Shown: positions 7,714 through 18,181 of the stretch, piece by piece | How positions within the stretch are numbered: the stretch's first letter is position 1 | Layout of the letters: each line of letters begins with the position of its first letter | Origin: Microbacteriaceae bacterium UBA1487 | GTDB lineage: Bacteria > Actinomycetota > Actinomycetes > Actinomycetales > Microbacteriaceae | Direction of reading: 5' to 3' | NCBI GenBank assembly: GCA_002325245.1 | Contig: DCRR01000015.1 | Span: forward strand, 87,226-117,924 | Length of the DNA stretch: 30,699 nt | Notes under the pieces: model-generated | What the model was told of the DNA's origin: nothing | The model's input: only the letters and a program-made list of their open reading frames with translations | The model's database searches: none | Program-made: the position numbers and the translations under genes

Positions 7714-9213
7714 TCAATGCGGGGCGGGTGCGCGCGCCTCGAGCTCCGCGTCGGTGAGCTCCGGCTGGGCCGGCTTCTGCACCAGGAACGCCGCGGGAAT
7801 GAGTGCGAGCGACACGATCGCGCCAGTGACGAAAGCCAAGCGAACGCCGATCGCGAGCTCCTCGGGAGTCGCCAGGTTCGGGTCCGCCGCCCCGGTCGCG
7901 ATCGTGCCGATCGTCAGGAATGTGATGAACAGTGCGGCACCCGCGGCACCCGCCACCTGCTGGATCGTCATCACCGTCGCGCTGCCATGCGAGTACAGGT
8001 GCGGCGGAAGCGCCCCGAGTCCCGAGGTGAACAGCGGCGTGAACAGCAGGGCGAGCCCGACGCTGAGCGCCACATGCGCGGCGACCAGCAGACCCACGGG
8101 GGTGTCGGTCGAAATGAGCGTGAGGGCCCAGAACACGACGCTGACGATGATGCCGCCGGGGATCACCAGCGGTCGCGGGCCCACCCGGTCGTAGAGCCGA
8201 CCGACGATCGGACCCATGAGTCCCATCAGCAAGCCGCCGGGCAGCAGAATCAACCCGGTCTGCACCGCCTCGAGACCGAGGACCCGAGCCGTGTAGATCG
8301 GCAGCACGATGACCATGCCGAACAGGGCAACCGTGGCGATCGCCAGCATCGAGATCGAGACGGTGAAGGTGCGCGAGCGGAAGGTGCGCAGGTCGAGCAG
8401 GGCGCGATCCGCGCGCTGCAGCACGATCTGCCTCGTGATGAAAGCGCCCAGGAAGGCGAGTCCGATCGCCAGCGGAATCCACGGCGCCACGGCGACCTCG
8501 CTCTCCGCCGCCTCACCGAAGCTCGACAGGCCGTACACGATGCCGCTGAAGGCGAAGGCCGACAGGATGACTGACAGCACGTCCACCGGCACAGCACGCG
8601 GCTCCGAGACGTTCGGCACGCGCGCGATGCCCACCGCCAGCATGGCGAGCGCGATCGGCAGCATGACCCAGAAGATCCCGCGCCACGTGGTGACGGCGAG
8701 GATGAGTCCGGCGACCATCGGCCCGATCGCGGGGGCCATCGACATCACGATCGACACGCGGCCCATGATGCGACCGCGCGAGTTCATCGGAACCAGGCTC
8801 AGCACGCTGGTCATCATCAGCGGCATCATGGCCGCGGTGCCGACCGCCTGAACCACGCGTGCCGCGACGAGCAGCCCGAACGTCGGGGCGACCGCCGCGA
8901 GCAGGGTTCCCGCGGTGAAGAGCACCATCGCGAGAATGAACACCGGTCGGGTGTTGAGCCGTTGGAGCAGCCAGCCGGTGATCGGGATGACGACCGCCAT
9001 CGTCAGGGCGAATGCGGTCGTCAGCCACTGGCCGAGCGCCGGGGTCACCTCCAGGTCGTCCATGATCTCGGGGATCGCCACGCTCATCGTCGTCTCGTTC
9101 AAGAAGACGACGAAGGCCGCGGCGAGAAGCAGCACGAGTGCCAGTCGGGTCTGCGCCGACAGCGGTTCGACGCCCGACTGCGGCGCCGCAGCGGCAGGCG
9201 AATTGTGGGTCAC
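7714..9213 (-). CDS. DHA2-family MFS efflux transporter (EmrB/QacA type)
   Basis: A 499-residue integral membrane protein with about 14 hydrophobic segments, the size and topology of the drug:H+ antiporter-2 family. The N-terminal first helix (LLAAAFVVFLNETTMSVAIP) is typical, and SIVMSMAPAIGPMVAGLI matches the antiporter motif C in the fifth helix. It would export amphiphilic compounds or toxins in exchange for protons; the substrate is unknown and no regulator gene is adjacent. The start chosen is GTG at 9213, preceded by GGAG seven bases upstream; an ATG at 9285 would add 24 arginine-rich residues without a ribosome binding site. The short C-terminal tail is acidic and cytoplasmic. Confidence 0.9.
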   Translation of the reverse strand: MTHNSPAAAAPQSGVEPLSAQTRLALVLLLAAAFVVFLNETTMSVAIPEIMDDLEVTPALGQWLTTAFALTMAVVIPITGWLLQRLNTRPVFILAMVLFTAGTLLAAVAPTFGLLVAARVVQAVGTAAMMPLMMTSVLSLVPMNSRGRIMGRVSIVMSMAPAIGPMVAGLILAVTTWRGIFWVMLPIALAMLAVGIARVPNVSEPRAVPVDVLSVILSAFAFSGIVYGLSSFGEAAESEVAVAPWIPLAIGLAFLGAFITRQIVLQRADRALLDLRTFRSRTFTVSISMLAIATVALFGMVIVLPIYTARVLGLEAVQTGLILLPGGLLMGLMGPIVGRLYDRVGPRPLVIPGGIIVSVVFWALTLISTDTPVGLLVAAHVALSVGLALLFTPLFTSGLGALPPHLYSHGSATVMTIQQVAGAAGAALFITFLTIGTIATGAADPNLATPEELAIGVRLAFVTGAIVSLALIPAAFLVQKPAQPELTDAELEARAPAPH

Positions 9214-9333
9214 GTGAGAACTCCGGAATGAGAGACGGAAAGGGACCGAGACGGCCGAAAGCGCTCGCCGACGCGGCGCACCCACAACGATAACCCGAGG
9301 AACCGACAGAAGATTCCCGGATTTACGTTCGGA

Positions 9334-11283
9334 TTACTCGTGCTCGACGTCGATCCGGTCGGAGCCGAGCGACAGCTCCTCGGGCAGCGGGCGCGCCACG
9401 GGAATTCGCGTGCCCAGCACCTGCGCCACGATATCGCGCGCGATCCGCTGATCGGTCAGGCCGACCTGCTCGAGGATCTCGTCGCGGGAGGCGTGATCCA
9501 GGAACTCGTCGGGAAGTCCGAGCTCGTCCACGGCGGTGTCGACACCGGCGGCGCGGAGGTCCTGTCGGATCCGGGTTCCGATACCGCCGACGCGGATGCC
9601 GTCCTCGATCGACACCACGAGACGGTAGGTCGCCGCCATCTCGATGATGCTGGCCGGCACCGGCACGACCCAGCGCGGATCGATGACGGTCGCGCCGATC
9701 CCCTGCGCCGCGAGCCGCTCCGCCACCTGCAGGCCGAGTTTCGCCATCGGGCCGACGGTCACGATCAGGACGTCGCGGTGCCCGGCCTCGCGCAGCACGT
9801 CGACGCCGTCGCTCGTGCGGCGCACCGCCTCGAACTCGGTGCCGACGCTGCCCTTCGAGAAGCGCACCACGGTCGGCGCGTCCTGCACCGCCACCGCCTC
9901 GCCGAGTTCCTCGCGCAGACGGCTGGCGTCGCGCGGTGCCGCGATCCGGATGTTCGGGACGACCTGCAGGATCGCCAGATCCCACATGCCGTGGTGGCTC
10001 GCCCCGTCGGGTCCGGTCACCCCGGCGCGATCGAGCACAAAGGTCACGCCCGCCTTGTGCAGGGCGACGTCCATCAGCACCTGGTCGAAGGCCCGGTTCA
10101 CGAAGGTCGCGTAGAGCGCGACGACGGGATGCAGCCCGCCGAAGGCGAGGCCGGCGGCGCTTGCGACGGCGTGCTGCTCGGCGATCCCGACGTCGAGCAC
10201 CCGGTCCGGATGCTTCTCCGCCAGCCGGTGCAGTCCCGTCGGGCGCAGCATCGCGGCGGTGATGCCGATGATGCGCTCGTCACCGTCGGCGAGGTCGACG
10301 ATCTCGTCGGCGAAGACGCTCGTCCACGACGGGCGGCTCGCCGCATCCACCGGCTCCCCCGTCTCAGGATCGATCTGCCCGACGGCGTGGAACTGATCGG
10401 CGACGTCGGCCAGCGCCGGTTCGTAGCCCCAGCCCTTCTGCGTGATCGCATGCACGATGACGGGTGCGTCGTACTCCTTCGCCTGGCGGAACGCCTGCTC
10501 CAGGGCGCGCTGGTCGTGGCCGTTCACCGGGCCGACGTACTTGATCTCGAGGTTCGAGTAGAGCGCCTCGTTGTTGCTGAAGCGCGAGACGAAGCCGCGG
10601 ATGGCGCCGCGCGTGCCGCGATAGACCGCACGGCCGACCGGGCCGAGGCGGTTGAAGATCTCACGGCTGGTGAAATAGAGCCGACGGTAGGCGCGACGCG
10701 TGCGCACGCTGCTGAGGAAGCGCGCCATGCCGCCGATCGTCGGTGCGTAGGAGCGGCCGTTGTCGTTCACGACGATGATCAGGCGACGGGAGTTGTCGTC
10801 GCTGATGTTGTTGAGCGCCTCCCAGGTCATTCCGCCGGTGAGGGCGCCATCGCCGACGACGGCCACGACGTAGCGATCGGACTGGCCGGTCATCGCGAAG
10901 GCGCGCGAGATCCCGTCCGCCCAGCTGAGCGAGCTGGAGGCGTGCGAGCTCTCCACGATGTCGTGCTCGGATTCGGCGCGCTGCGGGTAGCCGGCGAGCC
11001 CGCCGCTCTGCCGCAGGCGCGAGAAGTCCTGGCGACCGGTCAGCAGCTTGTGCACGTAGCTCTGGTGGCCCGTGTCGAAGATCACAGCGTCCCTCGGCGA
11101 GTCGAACACGCGATGGATCGCCATCGTCAGTTCCACCACACCGAGGTTCGGGCCGAGGTGGCCGCCGGTCTTGGAGACCTCGGACACCAGGAACCGGCGG
11201 ATCTCCTCCGCGAGCTGCGAGAGCTCCTCCGGCGATAGACCGTCCAGGTCGCGAGGCGACCGGATGGACTCGAGAATCGACAT
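9334..11283 (-). CDS. dxs: 1-deoxy-D-xylulose-5-phosphate synthase
   Basis: A 649-residue thiamine-diphosphate enzyme of typical Dxs length. It has the GHQSYVHKLLTGR segment, the thiamine-binding stretch GDGALTGGMTWEALNN ending in NDN, and the glutamate that activates the cofactor in VGIAEQHA; the C-terminal transketolase domain is complete. It condenses pyruvate with glyceraldehyde 3-phosphate to make DXP, the entry to the MEP isoprenoid pathway. ATG at 11283 lies nine bases after the acnA stop and has no Shine-Dalgarno sequence; TAGGCT sits six bases upstream, so it may also be transcribed leaderless from its own promoter as well as read through from acnA. Confidence 0.96.
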   Translation of the reverse strand: MSILESIRSPRDLDGLSPEELSQLAEEIRRFLVSEVSKTGGHLGPNLGVVELTMAIHRVFDSPRDAVIFDTGHQSYVHKLLTGRQDFSRLRQSGGLAGYPQRAESEHDIVESSHASSSLSWADGISRAFAMTGQSDRYVVAVVGDGALTGGMTWEALNNISDDNSRRLIIVVNDNGRSYAPTIGGMARFLSSVRTRRAYRRLYFTSREIFNRLGPVGRAVYRGTRGAIRGFVSRFSNNEALYSNLEIKYVGPVNGHDQRALEQAFRQAKEYDAPVIVHAITQKGWGYEPALADVADQFHAVGQIDPETGEPVDAASRPSWTSVFADEIVDLADGDERIIGITAAMLRPTGLHRLAEKHPDRVLDVGIAEQHAVASAAGLAFGGLHPVVALYATFVNRAFDQVLMDVALHKAGVTFVLDRAGVTGPDGASHHGMWDLAILQVVPNIRIAAPRDASRLREELGEAVAVQDAPTVVRFSKGSVGTEFEAVRRTSDGVDVLREAGHRDVLIVTVGPMAKLGLQVAERLAAQGIGATVIDPRWVVPVPASIIEMAATYRLVVSIEDGIRVGGIGTRIRQDLRAAGVDTAVDELGLPDEFLDHASRDEILEQVGLTDQRIARDIVAQVLGTRIPVARPLPEELSLGSDRIDVEHE

Positions 11284-11292
11284 GATTCGAGC

Positions 11293-14109
<2,817 letters not shown>

Positions 14110-14242
14110 TGTGGGACTCCCTCTACCGTCCGCAGCGATCTCCTCGCCGCACACTCATCCTGTTCGCGACGCCGGGCGCCGTCCAGCAAGGCAAGCCTAA
14201 GCCCCGTTGGAGGGTGTTCGCCCCGGGTCGCGCACGCCGATT

Positions 14243-14260
14243 TATCTCGACGTCAAGATA
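14243..14260. promoter_or_regulatory. 18-bp palindromic operator upstream of acnA (MarR/TamR-like)
   Basis: TATCTCGACGTCAAGATA is an 18-bp palindrome with a single mismatched pair, in an AT-rich island 134 bases before the acnA start and two bases past the DUF3159 stop codon. Its size and shape fit MarR-family sites. In Streptomyces coelicolor the citrate/aconitate-sensing MarR protein TamR is reported to bind the aconitase promoter; assignment to such a regulator here is inference from memory of that system, and no regulator gene lies nearby. Confidence 0.6.
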
Positions 14261-14262
14261 TA

Positions 14263-15009
14263 TTAGCGCGTTTCCTCGGAGGAATCCGACGGCGACATGC
14301 CGAAGCTCCAGACGCTGCGCACCAGCAGCCACGTGATCCAGAGCACGATCGCATAGAGCGGAACACCCAGCAGGAGCTTCGCGGTCGCCAGCGCCGAGGT
14401 CTGATCGGTGAAGTACAGCGGCAGCTCGACCGCCAGCCGCACGAGCGGGAACGTCGCCCAGATCAGGGTCGCCACCACCGCAACGCGGAACTTCGCCTTG
14501 TCGGCACGCCACTCGCGGTCGCCGACCGCGAAGCCGACGATCGCGCCGATGAACGGCCAGCGCGCCACCAGGCTGACCACCATGGCCAGAGTGATTCCGC
14601 CGTTGATGAAGAATCCGACCACGAAGTTGTCGCGCGCCTCGCCCGTGAACAGGGCGATGCCGGCCGAGAGGGCGATGCCGAAGGCGCCGGCGATCGCCGA
14701 GCCGAGCGCCTCGCGCCGCGCCAGCCGAATCCCGATGAAGATCACGGCGATGACCACCGGCGCGAGCACCGACACCGCCACCTCGCCGGTGACCGTGAAC
14801 AGCACCAGGAACAGGACTCCGGGCAGGATCGACTCGACGATCCCGCGCACCCCGCCGACCGCGGCCCAGAGCGCCGCACCGGTGGGCTCCTGCCCCGGGA
14901 TCACGCGACCGACCGCCGAACGCCGCGCCGCCTGCGTCAGCGCCTCGCTCATCGCGTCACGCGCGGCGGCGTCATCGGCGCCGGAGTCCTCGGAACGAGG
15001 GCCGGTCAT
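14263..15009 (-). CDS. DUF3159 family membrane protein
   Basis: A 248-residue membrane protein with about six hydrophobic helices between residues 55 and 235 after a charged, disordered N-terminus. It belongs to the actinobacterial DUF3159 family (Rv2693c in Mycobacterium tuberculosis). The conserved WAAVGGVRGIVES entry segment and the paired basic/aromatic loop GDREWRADKAKFR are visible; no enzymatic or transport function is established. The ATG overlaps the stop of DUF3710 by four bases (ATGA), so it is the last cistron of dut-DUF3710-DUF3159. In M. tuberculosis an OB-fold gene (Rv2694c) lies between these two; it is missing here. Confidence 0.85.
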   Translation of the reverse strand: MTGPRSEDSGADDAAARDAMSEALTQAARRSAVGRVIPGQEPTGAALWAAVGGVRGIVESILPGVLFLVLFTVTGEVAVSVLAPVVIAVIFIGIRLARREALGSAIAGAFGIALSAGIALFTGEARDNFVVGFFINGGITLAMVVSLVARWPFIGAIVGFAVGDREWRADKAKFRVAVVATLIWATFPLVRLAVELPLYFTDQTSALATAKLLLGVPLYAIVLWITWLLVRSVWSFGMSPSDSSEETR

Positions 15010-15632
15010 GACGTGGCGCCACCCGGCCGCGCATCCTGCGCCGACGCGGGCACGTGCAGCGGAATCAGATCGCGCGGCGGCATCGGCGTCGTGCCGCGCA
15101 CCACCACCACGCTGCGGAACAGCTCTTCGATCTTCGCCGCGGCTTCGGCGTCGACGGCGGCCTTGCCACTGATCACGCCGCGCAGGAACCAGCGCGGGCC
15201 GTCGACGCCGACGAAGCGCGCCAGACGCGAGCCTCCGTCTGGGCCGGTCGCGGGAATCTGCGCATGCAGCTCAGGCCCGAGCGAGCCGGTCGCCTCGGCG
15301 ACCGAACCGCCCTGCTTGCGGATCTGATCCGCGATCTGAGCGCGGATCTCGTGCCAGAGGCCGCTCGTGCGCGGCGCCGCGAAGGGCTGCACCTGCAGCG
15401 TCGACTCGGCGAAGTCGAGAGCGACCGCGACGACGCGCTTGCTCCCCTCCTCCACCTCGAGGCGCAGCGCGAGCTCGGGCCGCGGCAGGATCTTCACCCC
15501 GCCGAGGTCGACATAGGGCCGGACGGCGTTGGCTTCGCTCTCGTCGAGGGGCCCCGCCGTCTCGCGGTCGGCCGGGGCCGACTTCGGGTGCTCGGTCGGC
15601 GCGGACGTCGCGCCCGTGCTGGTATCGCTCAC
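15006..15632 (-). CDS. DUF3710 family protein
   Basis: A 208-residue soluble protein of the DUF3710 family (Rv2696c in Mycobacterium tuberculosis). The first 35 residues are Thr/Pro/Ala/Glu-rich and probably disordered; the conserved core starts near VDLGGVKILPRP and includes LALDFAES-like, SGLWHEIRAQI and DGPRWFLRGV segments. Its function is unknown. The GTG start overlaps the dut stop (GTGA) and its own stop overlaps the start of DUF3159 (ATGA), so all three genes are translationally linked. Strict co-occurrence with dut across actinobacteria hints at a shared process, but the sequence shows no nucleotide-binding motif. Confidence 0.88.
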   Translation of the reverse strand: MSDTSTGATSAPTEHPKSAPADRETAGPLDESEANAVRPYVDLGGVKILPRPELALRLEVEEGSKRVVAVALDFAESTLQVQPFAAPRTSGLWHEIRAQIADQIRKQGGSVAEATGSLGPELHAQIPATGPDGGSRLARFVGVDGPRWFLRGVISGKAAVDAEAAAKIEELFRSVVVVRGTTPMPPRDLIPLHVPASAQDARPGGATS

Positions 15633-16099
15633 GCAGAATCTCCCGTGTGTGTCGTGGACTCGCCGGAACCGTATCCCGTCGAGCCGAATCCTCGCTGACC
15701 GCGATCGCTTCCCGGAAGAACGTCAACCGGAATGAAGCGCGCGCGCACGACCGGCATCACGATCAGCTGAGCGATCCGATCGCCCGCCTGAACCGTGTAC
15801 GGCTCGCGCGCGTCGGTGTTGAGCAGTGTGACGCGGATCTCTCCGCGATACCCCGCATCCACCGTGCCGGGGCTGTTGACGATCGTGATCCCGTGCTTGG
15901 CCGCCAGGCCGCTGCGCGGAACGACGAACGCCACGAAGCCATCCGGAAGCGCGATCGAGACGCCCGTTCCCAGCGTGACCCGCTCGCCAGCCGGAATCGT
16001 GACGCTCTCCGTCGAGGTCAGATCGGCACCGGCATCTCCCGGGTGAGCATAGGTCGGCTCCGCGGCTGCACGCAGCAGAACTTCGATCGACTCGGTCAC
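15629..16099 (-). CDS. dut: dUTP diphosphatase (dUTPase)
   Basis: A 156-residue trimeric-type dUTPase with all five family motifs in order: GDAGADL, PRSGLAAKHG, GTVDAGYRGEI (catalytic Asp, and the Tyr that excludes ribose), GDRIAQLIV and the C-terminal lid RGQRGFGSTG. It hydrolyses dUTP to dUMP and pyrophosphate, keeping uracil out of DNA and supplying dUMP for thymidylate synthesis. The start is GTG at 16099 with no Shine-Dalgarno sequence, but TAGCCT lies six bases upstream, suggesting a leaderless transcript that carries dut, DUF3710 and DUF3159. It is divergent from DUF3093 with only 32 bases between the start codons. Confidence 0.96.
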   Translation of the reverse strand: MTESIEVLLRAAAEPTYAHPGDAGADLTSTESVTIPAGERVTLGTGVSIALPDGFVAFVVPRSGLAAKHGITIVNSPGTVDAGYRGEIRVTLLNTDAREPYTVQAGDRIAQLIVMPVVRARFIPVDVLPGSDRGQRGFGSTGYGSGESTTHTGDSA

Positions 16100-16105
16100 A
16101 CATCG

Positions 16106-16111
16106 AGGCTA
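16106..16111 (-). promoter_or_regulatory. Candidate -10 box for leaderless dut transcript
   Basis: Minus-strand TAGCCT is followed after six bases by the dut GTG, the spacing expected when transcription starts at the start codon. No clear -35 is visible. Plus-strand TAGTCC at 16110-16115 overlaps it and could serve the divergent DUF3093 gene. Confidence 0.45.
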
Positions 16112-16131
16112 GTCCATGGTCGAATAAGGAC

Positions 16132-16581
16132 ATGACGAGCACCCCCGCCCCCGTACTCTTTCGCGAACGACTCTGGCCGTCGGCATGGGTGTTCATCGTC
16201 TCGGCGCTGGTGATGCCGGCGAGCCTGCTCGTGTTCCTGCCGATCTCAGTTCCCGCGGGGATCGTGACCGCGATCGGCTTCTACCTCGCGATCGTCACCG
16301 GACTGGTCCTGACGACGCCCACGATCGAGGTGGACGATTCCCGACTGCGCGCCGGCAGCGCCGAGATCCCGCGCGAACTGATCGCGGAAGCGCACCCGCA
16401 CCGCGACGAGGAGGCGGGCGCCGAGCGCGGACCGAGACTCGATGCCCGCGCCTGGCTGCTGCTGCGGGGCTGGATCTCCCCCGTCGTGCGCATCCAGCTC
16501 GACGATCCGAGCGATCCCACGCCGTACTGGCTGGTGTCGAGCCGACGCCCGGAGGAGCTCGCGGCTGCGCTCACCCGCTGA
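16132..16581 (+). CDS. DUF3093 family membrane protein
   Basis: A 149-residue protein with two adjacent transmembrane helices (about 17-38 and 41-62) followed by a small beta-rich C-terminal domain (TPTIEVDDSRLRAG to WLVSSRRPEELAAAL). This is the layout of the actinobacterial DUF3093 family (Rv2698 in Mycobacterium tuberculosis), which always lies divergent from dut. The C-terminal part resembles bacterial PH-like domains on inspection; its role is unknown. AAGGA sits directly before the ATG, too close for an ideal ribosome binding site, so a very short leader is possible. Confidence 0.85.
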   Translation: MTSTPAPVLFRERLWPSAWVFIVSALVMPASLLVFLPISVPAGIVTAIGFYLAIVTGLVLTTPTIEVDDSRLRAGSAEIPRELIAEAHPHRDEEAGAERGPRLDARAWLLLRGWISPVVRIQLDDPSDPTPYWLVSSRRPEELAAALTR

Positions 16582-16608
16582 ACAGCGTGACGCGCGTTCG
16601 AGCGCGGG

Positions 16609-16899
16609 TCAGGAAGCGCACTCCAGGCAGACCGGTCCGAGCTTGCTCTCGTGGTCGACCTGCGAGCGGTGCTTCACCAGGAAGCAGCTGACGCAGGTGA
16701 ATTCGTCCGCCTGCGGCGGGAGCACCACGACGTCAAGGTCGATGTCGGCCAGGTCCTGGCCGCTGAGCTCGTAGCCCGGGTTGTCGGAATCGTCGACATC
16801 CACGACTCCCGACATCTTGTCGGGGACACGCTCTTGGAGGGCCTGGATGGACTCGGTTTCCTCGTCCGTCTTCCTCGGGGCGTCGTAGTCGGTTGCCAT
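16609..16899 (-). CDS. DUF4193 family zinc-ribbon protein
   Basis: A 96-residue protein of the DUF4193 family (Rv2699c in Mycobacterium tuberculosis). The N-terminal 65 residues are strongly acidic (TDEETESIQALQ, DVDDSDNPG); the C-terminus has two CxxC pairs (FTCVSCFLVKH and PVCLECAS) that should bind one zinc ion. Homologues are small, abundant cytoplasmic proteins of unknown function. The start is the ATG at 16899, preceded by GGAACG; the frame stays open for 19 more codons upstream but the family begins at MATDYDAP. It is convergent with DUF3093, 27 bases apart. Confidence 0.88.
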   Translation of the reverse strand: MATDYDAPRKTDEETESIQALQERVPDKMSGVVDVDDSDNPGYELSGQDLADIDLDVVVLPPQADEFTCVSCFLVKHRSQVDHESKLGPVCLECAS

Positions 16900-16944
16900 G
16901 CTCGTTCCATTTCTCGGGTGCCGTCGGTGCAAATCGGCGGGCAC

Positions 16945-16973
16945 AGTCTGCATCATTCGCCCGGGATTCGCAA
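16945..16973 (-). promoter_or_regulatory. Candidate promoter of DUF4193
   Basis: On the minus strand TTGCGA (complement of 16968-16973) and CAGACT (complement of 16945-16950) are separated by 17 bases, giving a leader of about 40 bases before the ATG at 16899. The rest of the 198-base gap to sepH (16900-17097) shows no gene; it has imperfect direct repeats of the type CCCGTGAT / GGTGATCCCGTG at 17033-17055. Confidence 0.4.
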
Positions 16974-17097
16974 ACCTCGTTTTTCGCGAGTCTCAGCGCT
17001 TCCCGTGCAACTCGCGGCGCGCCCGCGATATTCCCGTGATTACCGGTGATCCCGTGGCATTCTGTGCGTGAATCGTGACGGCTGGAGGTCGTTCGAC

Positions 17098-18159
17098 ATG
17101 CACGAGTTGAAGGTCACCGGAGTTGAGAGCGGAGCGCTCCTGCTCGCGGATGACGACGGCGGCCGCTATCGCGTCCCCGTCGATGAGGCGCTGCGCGCGC
17201 GGCTGCGACAGGCGTCGAACGGCGGTGCGTCCGCGCACAAGGTCTCGCCTCGCGAGATCCAGTCGCAGATCCGAGCCGGGATGTCCGCCGAAGACGTCGC
17301 CACCGTGACCGGTGCGTCGCTTGACGACATTCGACGCTTCGAAGGCCCCGTGCTCGCGGAGCGCGAATACGTGATCCAGTCCGCTCTCGCCGTGGCCGTT
17401 CGCGGCCCGGGCGAGGCGGACCCGGCCGACTCGGCGCAGTTCGGCGACATCATTCGCGGCCGGCTCCTCGACGCGGGCGCCGTCGACGAGCGCTGGGCGA
17501 GCTGGAAGGAGCAGGGCGGCGGATGGATCGTCAAGCTGACCTTCAGCGCCGACGACGTCGAGCACGACGCCCGTTGGGGCTTCGACCCCAAGCGCGGCGC
17601 GCTCTCCCCCCTCAACCGCGAGGCCGACTCGCTGTCGCAGCACGGTGACATGCCCGCGCCCCTGATCCCGCGACTGCGTGCCGTGGCCGCGGAAGACAAC
17701 GAGCCCGCGGAGCCGAACTCCCGCTTCGACAGCGGTGCATTCCGTGTCGAGCACGATGACGAGTCCGGGCCGCGGCTCGAGGCGATTCCCCCGGCACCTC
17801 GCCGGCCGAGCGCGGAGCGGTCCGAACCGGCGGCCGCCGCGCCTCCGCGCGAGCGCGCCAGCCGCAGCAACGGCCAGACCGCCGACCTCCTGGAGGCGCT
17901 GCGGCGACGCCGCGGTGAGCGCGATCCCATGGATCCGGAACCGGACGAGCAGCTCGCCGACCGTCCCGGAACCGGAACCGTCCGAGTGATCGACGTCCCG
18001 ATGGAGACGATGCCGATCGACACCGCCGTCCCGGCGAAGAAGGCCGCCCAGGGCCCGAGTGCGGCGCCGGCTCCCGCCCCGAAGAGCGGACGCAAGGGCC
18101 GCGCCTCCATGCCGAGCTGGGACGACATCGTCTTCGGAGCCCGCCCCGACGACGAGTAG
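17098..18159 (+). CDS. sepH: SepH septation regulator (DUF3071 family)
   Basis: A 353-residue homologue of SepH, which in Streptomyces and mycobacteria binds FtsZ and stimulates assembly of cell-division filaments. The N-terminal domain (1-about 180) holds the helix-turn-helix-like core VSPREIQSQIRAGMSAEDVA followed by the hallmark RRFEGPVLAERE. The central 140 residues are Pro/Ala/Arg-rich and disordered, and the extreme C-terminus has the conserved RASMPSWDDIVFG motif. The ATG at 17098 has GGAGG ten bases upstream; an upstream in-frame GTG at 17068 lacks this. It acts in the cytoplasm at the division site despite the DNA-binding look of its HTH. It is convergent with the phosphodiesterase gene, 20 bases apart. 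Confidence 0.93.
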   Translation: MHELKVTGVESGALLLADDDGGRYRVPVDEALRARLRQASNGGASAHKVSPREIQSQIRAGMSAEDVATVTGASLDDIRRFEGPVLAEREYVIQSALAVAVRGPGEADPADSAQFGDIIRGRLLDAGAVDERWASWKEQGGGWIVKLTFSADDVEHDARWGFDPKRGALSPLNREADSLSQHGDMPAPLIPRLRAVAAEDNEPAEPNSRFDSGAFRVEHDDESGPRLEAIPPAPRRPSAERSEPAAAAPPRERASRSNGQTADLLEALRRRRGERDPMDPEPDEQLADRPGTGTVRVIDVPMETMPIDTAVPAKKAAQGPSAAPAPAPKSGRKGRASMPSWDDIVFGARPDDE

Positions 18160-18167
18160 CCGACGCG

Positions 18168-18181
18168 GACGCCGCAGCGTC
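18168..18181. terminator. Small hairpin between convergent sepH and phosphodiesterase genes
   Basis: GACGC and GCGTC pair perfectly around a four-base loop, directly at the convergent stop codons. It is short and lacks a T-run, so it is a weak candidate only. Confidence 0.25.

Noticed and set aside
16573..16609. Terminator hairpin between DUF3093 and DUF4193
   Set aside because: ACCCGC and GCGGGT can pair, but most of the stem lies in coding sequence and the inner helix is short; too weak to annotate.
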